The position numbers were made by a program, and so were the translations under genes. Source: Granulosicoccus sp964437945 (GTDB lineage Bacteria > Pseudomonadota > Gammaproteobacteria > Granulosicoccales > Granulosicoccaceae). Taken from it: a stretch of DNA of 26,499 nt. Below, piece after piece: positions 15,108 to 23,316 of this stretch. The first letter of the stretch is position 1. Each line of letters begins with the position of its first letter. The notes beneath the pieces are model-generated. The model ran no database searches, was not told where the DNA came from, and worked only from the letters and a program-made list of their open reading frames with translations. The DNA lies in contig CAYTJF010000050.1 in assembly GCA_964437945.1 (NCBI GenBank), positions 1 to 26,499 on the forward strand, written 5' to 3'.

Positions 15108-17459
15108 GTGCGTAGCTTTACAGTTGGTTTTACCGTAGGCCTGGCGTGCATCTTGTGGGCGAGCTCTTCTTTTGCCTTTGTGATTGCCTTTGTGATTGCC
15201 TTTGTGATCGCCTTGATGTTCGCTCTGGTGTTTGCACTTGTGGTGCCAATGGGTCTATTCGTGTCGTTAAAACACGATCGTCATTGGCAGTTAGCATGCA
15301 TTGGTTTATGTTTGGGTGGATTGCTTGCTCAATTAAATCTGTACCATCAAACAAACCGACAATTTACATCAATTGAATCACAGACCGATTACCTGTTGAT
15401 CGGAACGGTTATTAGCGTGCCCGAAGAAGATACGCGGCGCGTCAGTTTTGTGTTGCGTATTGATCAATTTGTTGGTCAGAAACCAGAATCCAGTCCGCAT
15501 CAAATTAAACTAAGCTGGTATGGCGGTTCAAGCTACGCTGTACGCGCAGGCGATCAATGGCAATTGGTAGCCAGATTGAAACCGCCGGCATCCCTTGGCA
15601 ATCCAGGTGGCTTTAACTACGTGAGGTGGTTGTTTCAACATCGCATTCATGCCACCGGCTACGTTAGAGATACCCCGGAGCCGAGGCGGTTAAAAAGCCA
15701 GCCACACCAGTTGTCTGCTATACGCCAGTCAATAGCAGGGCAAACCCAGACACTACCGGCTGCCAATGAATACTCAGGCCTTGTTCAAGGTTTAACCGTC
15801 GGAGTGACCAACGGTGTCTTACCCGAACAATGGCAAACCCTGAGGCGCTCGGGCACGGCGCACTTGCTAGCTATCTCAGGCTTGCACATTGGACTCATCA
15901 GTGGCTGGTTTTATCTGTTTGCAGCAGGGATGTGGCAGCTGTTAAGCCGCGCTACCCGTGGGCTCAGCCATCGATGGTGTACAAAGCCGATCTTTTGTAT
16001 CGTGTTTAGCTGCATGGGTGCATGTGTCTATGCTGCGTTTGCTGGTTTTTCGTTACCCACACAGCGCGCTTTAATCATGCTGGGTGTTTTTGCCGGCACA
16101 TCAGTGGCAAGAAGAGTTTGGCCACCTGATTCAGCATTGTTGTTGGCTTTGTTGCTGATTTTATTGATCGATCCGCTTTCCGTCCTATCGGTTGGTTTTT
16201 GGTTGTCGTTCGGGACTGTATCGGCACTGTTCTATTTGCACAATGGTCGTTTGCATCGAAGCGCAAAACTGAACAGCTTGCTGGGTATCCACATAAAGCT
16301 GGGTATTGTGCTACTGCCAGCATCAGCCTGGTTTTTTCAGCAAGGAGCGGTACTTGCACCGTTGGCAAATGTGATTGCCGTGCCCGTGGTGGGGTTTCTG
16401 GTTGTGCCAATGTCGTTTTTTATCGCTTTATTCGCATCAAGCTGGCCTGGCTTTGCTAATTTACTGTTGATTGTTGTTCAGTGGGTACTAGCTATTCTGT
16501 TTGACTTGCTTGAATGGCTTTTATCCTTGCCTGCATCGAATGTTCCGTTATTTGTTGCAGGTCCGCTGTTGTTTTTCTGTGTTTTGGTGGGTCTTATACT
16601 ACTTTTTGCACCGCGAGGGCTGCGAGTACGATGGATGAGCGTACCGTTAATTGCGCCGGTTGTCGTATTGAACCTGCTTGGCAAACCGGTTCGAGGACTT
16701 GAATTACATGTACTCGACGTCGGGCAAGGGCTATCAGTGGTTTTATTCACCAACAATCACACTATTTTGTTCGATACTGGCAAAAGCCTGCCTGCCAACA
16801 CAACAATGGTCGAGCGAGTAATCCAACCATTTCTGATATCGCAGGGTCGTTCAGTGATTGATGTGAGCGTCGTTTCTCATGGCGACGATGATCACGCCGG
16901 TGGTTTGGACTCCTTGCTAAGTTTGTATCCGGAAACCTTCCTCTACAGTGGTGACAATACACACGGTTCTGAGCATGGGGCACAAGCTTGTTTGGCGGGT
17001 CAATCTTTTGTCCTCGATGAGGTGACATTCAGTTTTTTGCATCCAGGCATAGGCGATGTGGGCTCTGACAACAATCTTTCGTGTGTTTTACTCATCCATT
17101 ACGGCGATACTCGAATATTACTCACCGGTGATATTGAATCTGAATCTGAACAGCTGCTAATAGATCGCATTGGCGAGGTTTTTCCGGTGACCGTCATGGT
17201 GGCTCCACATCACGGTAGCCGTTCGTCCTCGATACCCGAGTTTGTGTCATTGCTGCCACCAGAATATGTCATTTTCGCAGCCGGAGAACGAAATGCGTAT
17301 GGGTTTCCTCACGCTGACGTTGTGTCTCGCTACGAGCGGGCAGGGGCCACGACGTTTACCACCGGTGTCGGAGGTGCTGTGTCGATGCAGTTTAACCAAT
17401 CCGGATTGCGCGTCCCGGCTGATCAATATTGGAACAACCGCAGGAGGTACAAGTACTGA
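15108..17459 (+). CDS. comEC: ComEC/Rec2 DNA-uptake channel protein
   Basis: Inner-membrane channel for single-stranded DNA import during natural transformation. The 783-residue protein has N-terminal membrane segments, a DUF4131/OB-like domain (about 80-200), the Competence membrane domain (about 225-500, with GTAHLLAISGLHIGLISG), and a C-terminal metallo-beta-lactamase-fold domain (about 530-770) with DVGQG, metal-binding SHGDDDHAGG (about 590-599) and APHHGSRSS. The start is GTG 15108, the first start giving the N-terminal helix. That helix region contains three FVIA repeats from a 12-bp tandem duplication. The gene looks intact; whether the cell is competent depends on pilus and other com genes outside the window. 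Confidence 0.93.
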   Translation: MRSFTVGFTVGLACILWASSSFAFVIAFVIAFVIALMFALVFALVVPMGLFVSLKHDRHWQLACIGLCLGGLLAQLNLYHQTNRQFTSIESQTDYLLIGTVISVPEEDTRRVSFVLRIDQFVGQKPESSPHQIKLSWYGGSSYAVRAGDQWQLVARLKPPASLGNPGGFNYVRWLFQHRIHATGYVRDTPEPRRLKSQPHQLSAIRQSIAGQTQTLPAANEYSGLVQGLTVGVTNGVLPEQWQTLRRSGTAHLLAISGLHIGLISGWFYLFAAGMWQLLSRATRGLSHRWCTKPIFCIVFSCMGACVYAAFAGFSLPTQRALIMLGVFAGTSVARRVWPPDSALLLALLLILLIDPLSVLSVGFWLSFGTVSALFYLHNGRLHRSAKLNSLLGIHIKLGIVLLPASAWFFQQGAVLAPLANVIAVPVVGFLVVPMSFFIALFASSWPGFANLLLIVVQWVLAILFDLLEWLLSLPASNVPLFVAGPLLFFCVLVGLILLFAPRGLRVRWMSVPLIAPVVVLNLLGKPVRGLELHVLDVGQGLSVVLFTNNHTILFDTGKSLPANTTMVERVIQPFLISQGRSVIDVSVVSHGDDDHAGGLDSLLSLYPETFLYSGDNTHGSEHGAQACLAGQSFVLDEVTFSFLHPGIGDVGSDNNLSCVLLIHYGDTRILLTGDIESESEQLLIDRIGEVFPVTVMVAPHHGSRSSSIPEFVSLLPPEYVIFAAGERNAYGFPHADVVSRYERAGATTFTTGVGGAVSMQFNQSGLRVPADQYWNNRRRYKY
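15177..15212 (+). repeat. 12-bp tandem repeat in comEC
   Basis: TTTGTGATTGCC at 15177 and 15189, and TTTGTGATCGCC at 15201, encode Phe-Val-Ile-Ala three times in the first hydrophobic region of ComEC. A partial earlier copy (TTTTGCC) precedes it. Confidence 0.95.
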
Positions 17460-17521
17460 CTCGATGCGATTAATTGTTTCCATATTGCCAGAAGATTGGC
17501 ACACTCTGGACGCGCTTTTGG

Positions 17522-17535
17522 CGATTTGCAAATCG
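17522..17535. repeat. Perfect 14-bp palindrome after comEC
   Basis: CGATTTGCAAATCG equals its reverse complement. It lies 63 bp after the comEC stop and about 255 bp before exbB. It may be an operator; no T-run follows that would make it a terminator. Confidence 0.4.
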
Positions 17536-17636
17536 AAGTGTTGTAGAATGATGCGGCTTGAGTAAAATCCGAGTGCTGCAACGCAAATGCGTTATAAATG
17601 CACTATAAAATACTAAAAAATATAAGAAAGTATGGG

Positions 17637-17664
17637 TTTTGGAAGTACTATTTTGGAAGTACTA
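17637..17664 (+). repeat. Perfect 14-bp tandem duplication upstream of exbB
   Basis: TTTTGGAAGTACTA occurs twice in direct tandem (17637-17650 and 17651-17664). Each copy contains the 6-bp palindrome AGTACT. Confidence 0.9.
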
Positions 17665-17791
17665 GAAGAATACTAGTTTGGGTTCGATCTGATAGTCGAC
17701 CTTCATTACTCTGGTTCGGCCGATCATTGATTGCCGTTCACGATTAAACCGTCTGCCTGAACAGACGAGTCTTTAACAAGGACAAAATAAC

Positions 17792-18418
17792 GTGTGGGAA
17801 ATAGTCAGTGCTGGTGGCTTATTGATGCTGCCGATTATCATATGCTCCATTGTTGCGGTTGCCATTATTGGTGAACGTTTCTGGACACTGAAACAGGAAA
17901 AAATCATACCCACAAATCTGGTCGCTGATGTATGGCGAATGGCCAGCGCCAGACAGCTGACCGATGAGAAAGTCAGAGAGATTCAGCAAGAATCGCCGCT
18001 GGGCAGGGTATTGGCTGCGGGCTTAATGACCCGTACTCAGGAACGTGACTTAATGAAAGCCTCTATTGAGGAAGTTGGTGGGCACGTTGCACATGAGCTG
18101 GAACGATACCTGAACGCTTTGGGTACGATTGCGGCGGTTACTCCGCTGCTCGGCTTGTTGGGTACGGTTGTCGGAATGATCAAGGTGTTCACCAACATTA
18201 CCAATGTAGGTGTTGGTAATCCCGCCCTGTTGGCGGGAGGCATATCCACGGCACTGGTAACCACTGCTAGTGGCTTGATGGTCGCTATTCCATCGCTGAT
18301 GTTTTACCGGTATTTCCGAGGCCGCGTTGATGGTCTGGTCATTGATATGGAAAAGGAATCGTTGAAATTGGTTGACGTATTACAAAAGCGTCAATCCAAG
18401 GCTCGGGTCGCACCGTGA
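17792..18418 (+). CDS. exbB: MotA/TolQ/ExbB proton-channel protein
   Basis: Inner-membrane subunit of an ExbB/ExbD-type proton-driven motor, 208 residues. There is an N-terminal helix (about 5-27), a cytoplasmic region, and two helices with the family core VTPLLGLLGTVVGMIKVF (about 114-131) and GGISTALVTTASGLMVAIP (about 149-167). GTG 17792 is used, with AAGGA 9 bases upstream. Its stop overlaps the exbD start as GTGA. Genes of this pair next to comEC and msbA/lpxK lack a TonB partner in many gammaproteobacteria; the receptor protein or process they energise is not known from the sequence. Confidence 0.88.
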   Translation: MWEIVSAGGLLMLPIIICSIVAVAIIGERFWTLKQEKIIPTNLVADVWRMASARQLTDEKVREIQQESPLGRVLAAGLMTRTQERDLMKASIEEVGGHVAHELERYLNALGTIAAVTPLLGLLGTVVGMIKVFTNITNVGVGNPALLAGGISTALVTTASGLMVAIPSLMFYRYFRGRVDGLVIDMEKESLKLVDVLQKRQSKARVAP

Positions 18419-18831
18419 AGTTCAGACGCCATCCAAGAGAAGAGCTGGAGCTTAACCTGACACCGCTTATTGATGTTGTGTTCCTGCTGCTGATCTTTTT
18501 TATGGTATCCACAACGTTTCAGAAAGAATCTGAAATATCTTTGCAGTTACCCAAGGCAAGTGATACGGCTGAGGAGGCTAAAACCGATACTCTTGAAGTG
18601 GTCATCAATGCCGCTGGACGATTCTACATCAACGATCAGGAACTGGTAAAGTCAGATGCAGAGTCGGTACAGGCAGCCCTGCATAAAGTAACCGGTGGTA
18701 ATCGCGACATGCCACTTATCATTCGGGCAGATGCACAAACCCCTCATCAGGCAGTTGTTACGGCAATGGATGCAGCCGGTCAGATGGGTATGCTGCGCAT
18801 GTCAATAGCCACATCACAATCGACCGAGTAA
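18415..18831 (+). CDS. exbD: ExbD/TolR-family biopolymer transport protein
   Basis: Partner of the upstream ExbB-like protein, 138 residues. A short basic cytoplasmic N-terminus precedes NLTPLIDVVFLLLIFFMVS (about 14-32), the single membrane helix with the conserved proton-path Asp (D20). A periplasmic ExbD/TolR domain follows (about 45-135, with DTLEVVINAAGRFYIN and ADAQTPHQAVVTAMD). The GTG start is within the exbB stop (GTGA), so translation is probably coupled. Confidence 0.9.
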   Translation: MKFRRHPREELELNLTPLIDVVFLLLIFFMVSTTFQKESEISLQLPKASDTAEEAKTDTLEVVINAAGRFYINDQELVKSDAESVQAALHKVTGGNRDMPLIIRADAQTPHQAVVTAMDAAGQMGMLRMSIATSQSTE

Positions 18832-18835
18832 AGCC

Positions 18836-18863
18836 ATTCTGCTCAGTACATTCTGCTCAATAG
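18836..18863 (+). repeat. 14-bp tandem duplication after exbD
   Basis: ATTCTGCTCAGTAC (18836-18849) is followed by ATTCTGCTCAATAG (18850-18863). It lies in the 146-bp gap between exbD and msbA. Confidence 0.75.
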
Positions 18864-18977
18864 TAGTGTCATCAGCAGTGCAATTTAACGTGTCATCATA
18901 CAAAGTCAATTGCATCATTTCAGCAATCATTGTCGTTATGCAGGCGCAAGTTGTTTTTCACGCACAAGCTGTTTTCT

Positions 18978-20741
18978 ATGAGCAGCATTGATACAAAAGA
19001 CAACCAACCAACGGCCACCGCAATCTACAGGCGATTGCTTGCTTACATTAAACCGTTCAAACGACAATTCGCCTATGCCATAGTTGGCATGATTGGCTAT
19101 GCGATTACTGAGACCAGCTTTGCCGCGCTAATGAAGCCCCTTCTGGATGTTGGTTTTGTAGAGCAAGACAAGCAGGCGATCTTGTTTGTACCGATTTTAA
19201 TCATTCTTATTTTTATTGTGCGTGGCATAGCAGGGTTTGCTTCAACCTACTACATGTCGTGGATTGGTTGGAGCGTTATAAAGCAGTTACGAAAAGAAGT
19301 CTTCTCAAAATACCTGACACTGCCAACACGGTTTTACGATAATGCATCCTCCGGTGAGCTTATCTCTCGTATCACCTTTAATTCGCAACGTGTCGCGCAT
19401 GCCGCCAGCACAACGCTTACGATCATGGTGCGAGACTCACTGACGGCGATTGGGTTGCTTGGATACATGTTCTATGAGAGTTGGGAATTATCGCTGTGTT
19501 TTCTGATTATTGGCCCGATTATCGGCATCATTGTTGATCGTGTTAGCCGAAAATTCCGTGCTGTGAGCCGTAACATTCAGGATTCAATGGGAGAGGTTAG
19601 TCACGTTATTCAAGAAGCAGTAGACGGTAGTCGTGTAATCAAGATCTTTGGTGGTCAGGCAACTGAGGAGAATCATTTCGAACTGGTTAATGAGCGTAAT
19701 CGCGAATTTAATATGCGTGAAACCGCTATTCGGGCTTTGAACGTACCTGTGATTCAAATGCTGGTTGCCATTGCACTGGCAATTATTGTTTATGTAGCAA
19801 CCAGCGGTAAGATCGCGGAACGATTGTCCCCGGGTGAATTCATGGCGTTTGTAACAGCGATGTTATTGTTGTTTCAGCCATTGCGCCGTCTAACGTCATT
19901 AAATAACCAAATTCAAAATGGTATAGCAGCAGGGGAAACATTGTTTGCCACGTTAGATCTTGCCTCTGAACAAGATACTGGCACCTTTGAGCTTGCTCAA
20001 CCCATTAAAACAATTGAATACAAATCGGTGGGACTCCAGTATTTACAAAATAAACCTGCCGTGCTGCACAAGGTGGACTTGTCTATTGGCTCGGGGCAGA
20101 CGATTGCGTTCGTTGGCGAGTCGGGTAGCGGAAAAACCTCGTTGGTTAATCTGCTTCCGCGATTGTATGAAATGAGTGGCGGCACTATTGAGATAAATGG
20201 TAAGTCCATAACCGATTACACACTGGCATCGCTTCGTGATTCGATCGCTTATGTCAGTCAGGATGTGATGCTTTTTAACGATACCATTGCCAACAATATT
20301 GCGTATGGCAGTAAAAAAGAGCTTACGCAGTCCGATTTGGTAGATGCATGTAAAACCGCTCATGCGCATGGTTTTATTATGGATTTTCCCGACCAATACG
20401 ACACTATGGTTGGCGAGAATGGTGTTATGTTGTCTGGTGGTCAACGACAACGGGTTGCTATTGCTCGCGCAATTTTAAAAAATGCACCCATTCTTATTCT
20501 TGATGAGGCCACCTCGGCGCTCGATACTGAATCGGAACGAAAAGTACAGCAAGGCCTGGATGCCTTGATGCAAACCAGAACAACGCTGGTCGTAGCGCAC
20601 AGGCTTTCCACTATCGAGCGCGCCGATGTCATTGTTGTTATGGATAATGGGAATGTGGTTGAAACTGGTACCCATGCCGAATTACTGGCCACCGATACAC
20701 ACTACAGTCGTTTGCATCAATTGCATGCGGATAACCATTGA
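18978..20741 (+). CDS. msbA: Lipid A export ABC transporter MsbA
   Basis: Homodimeric inner-membrane flippase that moves lipid A-core to the periplasmic leaflet. The 587-residue protein has an N-terminal transmembrane domain (about 20-320, six helices) and a C-terminal ATPase domain: Walker A GESGSGKTS (about 380), signature LSGGQRQRVAIARAI (about 486), Walker B ILILDEATSALD and switch histidine VAHRLS (about 540). RVAHAASTTLTIMVRDSLTA follows the MsbA pattern. ATG 18978 is preferred; TTG 18930 would add 16 residues without family similarity. It overlaps lpxK as TTGA, consistent with the common msbA-lpxK operon. Confidence 0.95.
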   Translation: MSSIDTKDNQPTATAIYRRLLAYIKPFKRQFAYAIVGMIGYAITETSFAALMKPLLDVGFVEQDKQAILFVPILIILIFIVRGIAGFASTYYMSWIGWSVIKQLRKEVFSKYLTLPTRFYDNASSGELISRITFNSQRVAHAASTTLTIMVRDSLTAIGLLGYMFYESWELSLCFLIIGPIIGIIVDRVSRKFRAVSRNIQDSMGEVSHVIQEAVDGSRVIKIFGGQATEENHFELVNERNREFNMRETAIRALNVPVIQMLVAIALAIIVYVATSGKIAERLSPGEFMAFVTAMLLLFQPLRRLTSLNNQIQNGIAAGETLFATLDLASEQDTGTFELAQPIKTIEYKSVGLQYLQNKPAVLHKVDLSIGSGQTIAFVGESGSGKTSLVNLLPRLYEMSGGTIEINGKSITDYTLASLRDSIAYVSQDVMLFNDTIANNIAYGSKKELTQSDLVDACKTAHAHGFIMDFPDQYDTMVGENGVMLSGGQRQRVAIARAILKNAPILILDEATSALDTESERKVQQGLDALMQTRTTLVVAHRLSTIERADVIVVMDNGNVVETGTHAELLATDTHYSRLHQLHADNH

Positions 20742-21790
20742 GCCATTTCTGGCAAAAGAGGGGTTTGATGGCGTGGTTACTGTTACCGGTTTCTGTGCTC
20801 TTTGGCTGTGTTGTTCATATCCGATTCAAGTTGTTCAAAGCCGGTATTCTCAAAGTACACGAATTTGCCGTACCGGTGATTGTCGTAGGCAACATTAGCG
20901 TCGGTGGGACTGGTAAAACACCTATTGTCAGTGCCGTGGTAAAACAATGCCAATCAATGGGAAAAAAACCGGGTATTGTAAGTCGAGGCTACGGCGCCGA
21001 ACCTGCCAAACTCCCTCGTATGGTCGATTCAAATACACCAGTTGAACTTGGTGGCGATGAACCTGTGCTGCTGGCTTGCGAAACAGGTGTGCCAGTTTGT
21101 GTATGTGTTGATCGAAGTGCTGCAGTAAATTGGCTTATCGCCAATAATGACGTTGATGTGGTCATTAGTGATGATGGTTTGCAACATTACGCAATGCATC
21201 GAGACGTTGAGCTGGCAGTAGTCGATGGCCAAAGAATGCTGGGTAACGGATGGTTGCTACCAGCCGGACCCTTGCGTGAACGACCCGAGCGGCTGAGCCA
21301 TGTAGATATTGTTGCGCTGCAAAAAGCGAACAGCGCCAGCTCAATAGCCAGCACATCAATACCAGCATCAAAACCGCCTCCAAATACATCGTTACATCTG
21401 TCATCGAATAGTTGGTCTGCGACAGGCCATTTCTATCTTAAAATTGAAGCGCTGCGGAATTTGGCGGACCAGCATGCTATTACACTGGAGTCGTTGCAGG
21501 GTCAACAAGTCCATGCGGTAGCAGGTATTGGCAATCCGAACAGGTATTTTTCGTCGTTGCGCGCTGCAGGGCTTGAAGTGCTTGAGCATGCTATGCCAGA
21601 TCATCATCGCTATACAGTCAAAGATATTACGTTCGATGATCAACTTCCAATACTGATCACATCTAAAGATGCCGTTAAAATTCGTGCATTGGACCAGGAT
21701 TTGACTTCTATTTATGAAGTTTGTGTAATCGCCAATCTCGATTCAGATCTTGATCAGGCGATTGAAAATATGATCGAGAAATTAAATTGA
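20738..21790 (+). CDS. lpxK: Tetraacyldisaccharide 4'-kinase LpxK
   Basis: Phosphorylates the 4' position of the lipid A disaccharide at the inner membrane. The 350-residue protein has an N-terminal membrane-associated helix (LLLPVSVLFGCVVHIRFKLF, with one residue less here for brevity: about 14-32), P-loop VGNISVGGTGKTP (about 49-61), SRGYGAEP, GGDEPVLLA, VVISDDGLQH and WLLPAGPLRE, all family motifs. TTG 20738 overlaps the msbA stop (TTGA) and gives the family's usual N-terminal length (WQKRG before LLLP). ATG 20768, preceded by GAGGGG, is a good alternative. A Ser/Thr/Pro-rich insert (about 208-228) after VDIVALQK is longer than usual and probably a surface loop. Confidence 0.95.
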   Translation: MSHFWQKRGLMAWLLLPVSVLFGCVVHIRFKLFKAGILKVHEFAVPVIVVGNISVGGTGKTPIVSAVVKQCQSMGKKPGIVSRGYGAEPAKLPRMVDSNTPVELGGDEPVLLACETGVPVCVCVDRSAAVNWLIANNDVDVVISDDGLQHYAMHRDVELAVVDGQRMLGNGWLLPAGPLRERPERLSHVDIVALQKANSASSIASTSIPASKPPPNTSLHLSSNSWSATGHFYLKIEALRNLADQHAITLESLQGQQVHAVAGIGNPNRYFSSLRAAGLEVLEHAMPDHHRYTVKDITFDDQLPILITSKDAVKIRALDQDLTSIYEVCVIANLDSDLDQAIENMIEKLN

Positions 21791-21825
21791 ACATGCGAAA
21801 AACCGGGTGTTAAAAATCTGAAATC

Positions 21826-22578
21826 ATGGCAAAAAACGAATTTAATATTGTAATTCCAAGTCGTTTCGGTTCGAGCCGATTCCCAGGTAAACCATTACAT
21901 CCGTTAAATGGCAAGGCGATGATTCTGCATGTCATCGATCGAGCGCGCGAGTCTGATGCCACTAACATTGTTGTCGCAACTGATGATCAGCGTATCGCTG
22001 ATCTTTGTGAAAGTGTCAGTGCCGATGTTGAAATGACCGATGAATCACATGTGAGTGGCACAGACAGGATTGCAGAAGTTGCCACGCATCGTGGTTGGTC
22101 TGACGACACCATCATCGTTGGTTTGCAAGGCGATGAACCAGCAACACCTGCCAGTTTATTGAATCAACTGTCGACTAACTTGCATACGTACAGCGATGCG
22201 AACATGGCAACGTTTTGCAGTCCGGTTAGTTGTATCGACGACTACCGTAATAGCCATCGTGTCAAGGTTGTTCGGGATCATCGAAATATGGCGCTGTATT
22301 TTAGTCGCGCGTCGATTCCATTCAGGCGTGAAAACGCTATCGCCGATGGTTTTCCTATAAGCTATATACACATTGGTCTGTATGCCTATCGCTGTGACTA
22401 CCTAAAAAAATTCTCCAGCTTAACCGCTGCATTAATAGAGCAGGAAGAACAGTTAGAACAGTTAAGAGTGCTGTATAACGGCGGTCGAATCCATGTGGAT
22501 TTGGTAGATGACGTGGTAGCGGGTGTTGATCACCCTGATGATGTTGCAGGTGTTGAAGCCTTGCTAAAACAACGTTAA
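21826..22578 (+). CDS. kdsB: 3-deoxy-manno-octulosonate cytidylyltransferase KdsB
   Basis: Makes CMP-Kdo from CTP and Kdo for lipopolysaccharide inner core synthesis, in the cytoplasm. The 250-residue protein has nucleotide-binding IVIPSRFGSSRFPGKPL (about 8-24), GKAMILHVIDRARES, SGTDRIAEV, LQGDEPATP (about 103-111), ALYFSRASIPF (about 166) and EEQLEQLRVLYNGGRIHV near the C-terminus. Length and motifs are normal. It lies 35 bp after lpxK; the small Trm112-like gene often found between lpxK and kdsB is absent. Confidence 0.96.
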   Translation: MAKNEFNIVIPSRFGSSRFPGKPLHPLNGKAMILHVIDRARESDATNIVVATDDQRIADLCESVSADVEMTDESHVSGTDRIAEVATHRGWSDDTIIVGLQGDEPATPASLLNQLSTNLHTYSDANMATFCSPVSCIDDYRNSHRVKVVRDHRNMALYFSRASIPFRRENAIADGFPISYIHIGLYAYRCDYLKKFSSLTAALIEQEEQLEQLRVLYNGGRIHVDLVDDVVAGVDHPDDVAGVEALLKQR

Positions 22579-22598
22579 TTTCAAATACGATAAATGAT

Positions 22599-23207
22599 AT
22601 GAACAAACCAAACAAACAATCAGAACCCAGTCGCGAGTGGAAAATCGAATCCTCTGAGCTTGTATACAAGGGTTTTTATACCATCGAGAAAATGATCTTC
22701 CGTCATGCATTATTCGAGGGTGGGCAATCTGAGGCGGTTGAACGAGAACAGTTTGTTCGTGGCAATGTTGTTGGAGTCATCGCTCACGATCCCAAGCTTG
22801 ATCGAATTGCGCTGATAGAGCAGTTTCGTATTGGTGCAAGAAACCGTAATGATCACCCATGGTTGCTTGAAGTCATAGCCGGCATGATCGAGCCATCTGA
22901 AAAACCGCAAGATGTCGCTGTTCGAGAAGCTTATGAAGAAGCGGGAATTACACTGGTGAACGTCAGGGAAGTGATGCACTATCTGGCAAGTCCTGGGTCC
23001 AGTAGCGAAGAAGTATTTATCTACTACGCCGAGGCCGATTTGTCACAGGCTTCTGGTGTTCATGGTCTGAAATCAGAAAATGAAGATATATTGTTGCATG
23101 TGCTCGATAGTGATGATGCATTAGCAATGCTGGAGAATGGCAAAGTGTGCAATGGATTAAGCATCATAGCTTTGCAGTGGTTTCGTCATCATCGTTTAAC
23201 TTCGTAA
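22599..23207 (+). CDS. nudF: NudF-type ADP-ribose pyrophosphatase (Nudix hydrolase)
   Basis: Hydrolyses ADP-ribose and related nucleoside diphosphate sugars in the cytoplasm. The 202-residue protein has a complete Nudix box G-x5-E-x7-REAYEEAGI at about residues 95-117 (GMIEPSEKPQDVAVREA begins it), an upstream beta-sheet dimerisation region (VYKGFYTIEKMIF) and VGVIAHDPKLDRIALIEQF. YLASPGSSSEEVFIYYAE after the box is typical of the ADP-ribose pyrophosphatase subgroup. ATG 22599 is 20 bp after kdsB, so the two are probably cotranscribed. Confidence 0.9.
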   Translation: MNKPNKQSEPSREWKIESSELVYKGFYTIEKMIFRHALFEGGQSEAVEREQFVRGNVVGVIAHDPKLDRIALIEQFRIGARNRNDHPWLLEVIAGMIEPSEKPQDVAVREAYEEAGITLVNVREVMHYLASPGSSSEEVFIYYAEADLSQASGVHGLKSENEDILLHVLDSDDALAMLENGKVCNGLSIIALQWFRHHRLTS

Positions 23208-23316
23208 TTGATTTGTGTAAAGCCCATTCCGAGACCAATTATTTAAGGATACAAACCGAAACAGAAGCAACGAGGTCAATTAAATACACTTCACACATCA
23301 ATTTTGTAGACAATCC

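Larger units (their letters stand above)
17460..17791 (+). other. 332-bp gap between comEC and exbB
   Basis: No supported gene. A 34-codon frame from ATG 17464 to TAA 17565 has no ribosome binding site and no recognisable content. The gap holds a perfect 14-bp palindrome (17522-17535), an A/T-rich stretch (about 17590-17635), a perfect 14-bp tandem duplication (17637-17664), a 6-bp inverted repeat CGTCTG/CAGACG (17750-17767), and AAGGA at 17779-17783 as ribosome binding site for exbB. It probably contains the promoter of the exbB-exbD-msbA-lpxK run. Confidence 0.5.

Noticed and set aside
17464..17565. 34-codon open frame after comEC
   Set aside because: It has no ribosome binding site and no recognisable sequence; it contains the 14-bp palindrome, so a non-coding role is more likely.
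22447..22464. GAACAGTTA pair in kdsB as another slippage repeat
   Set aside because: The encoded EQLEQL lies in a conserved KdsB motif with normal length, so the repeat is probably coincidental.
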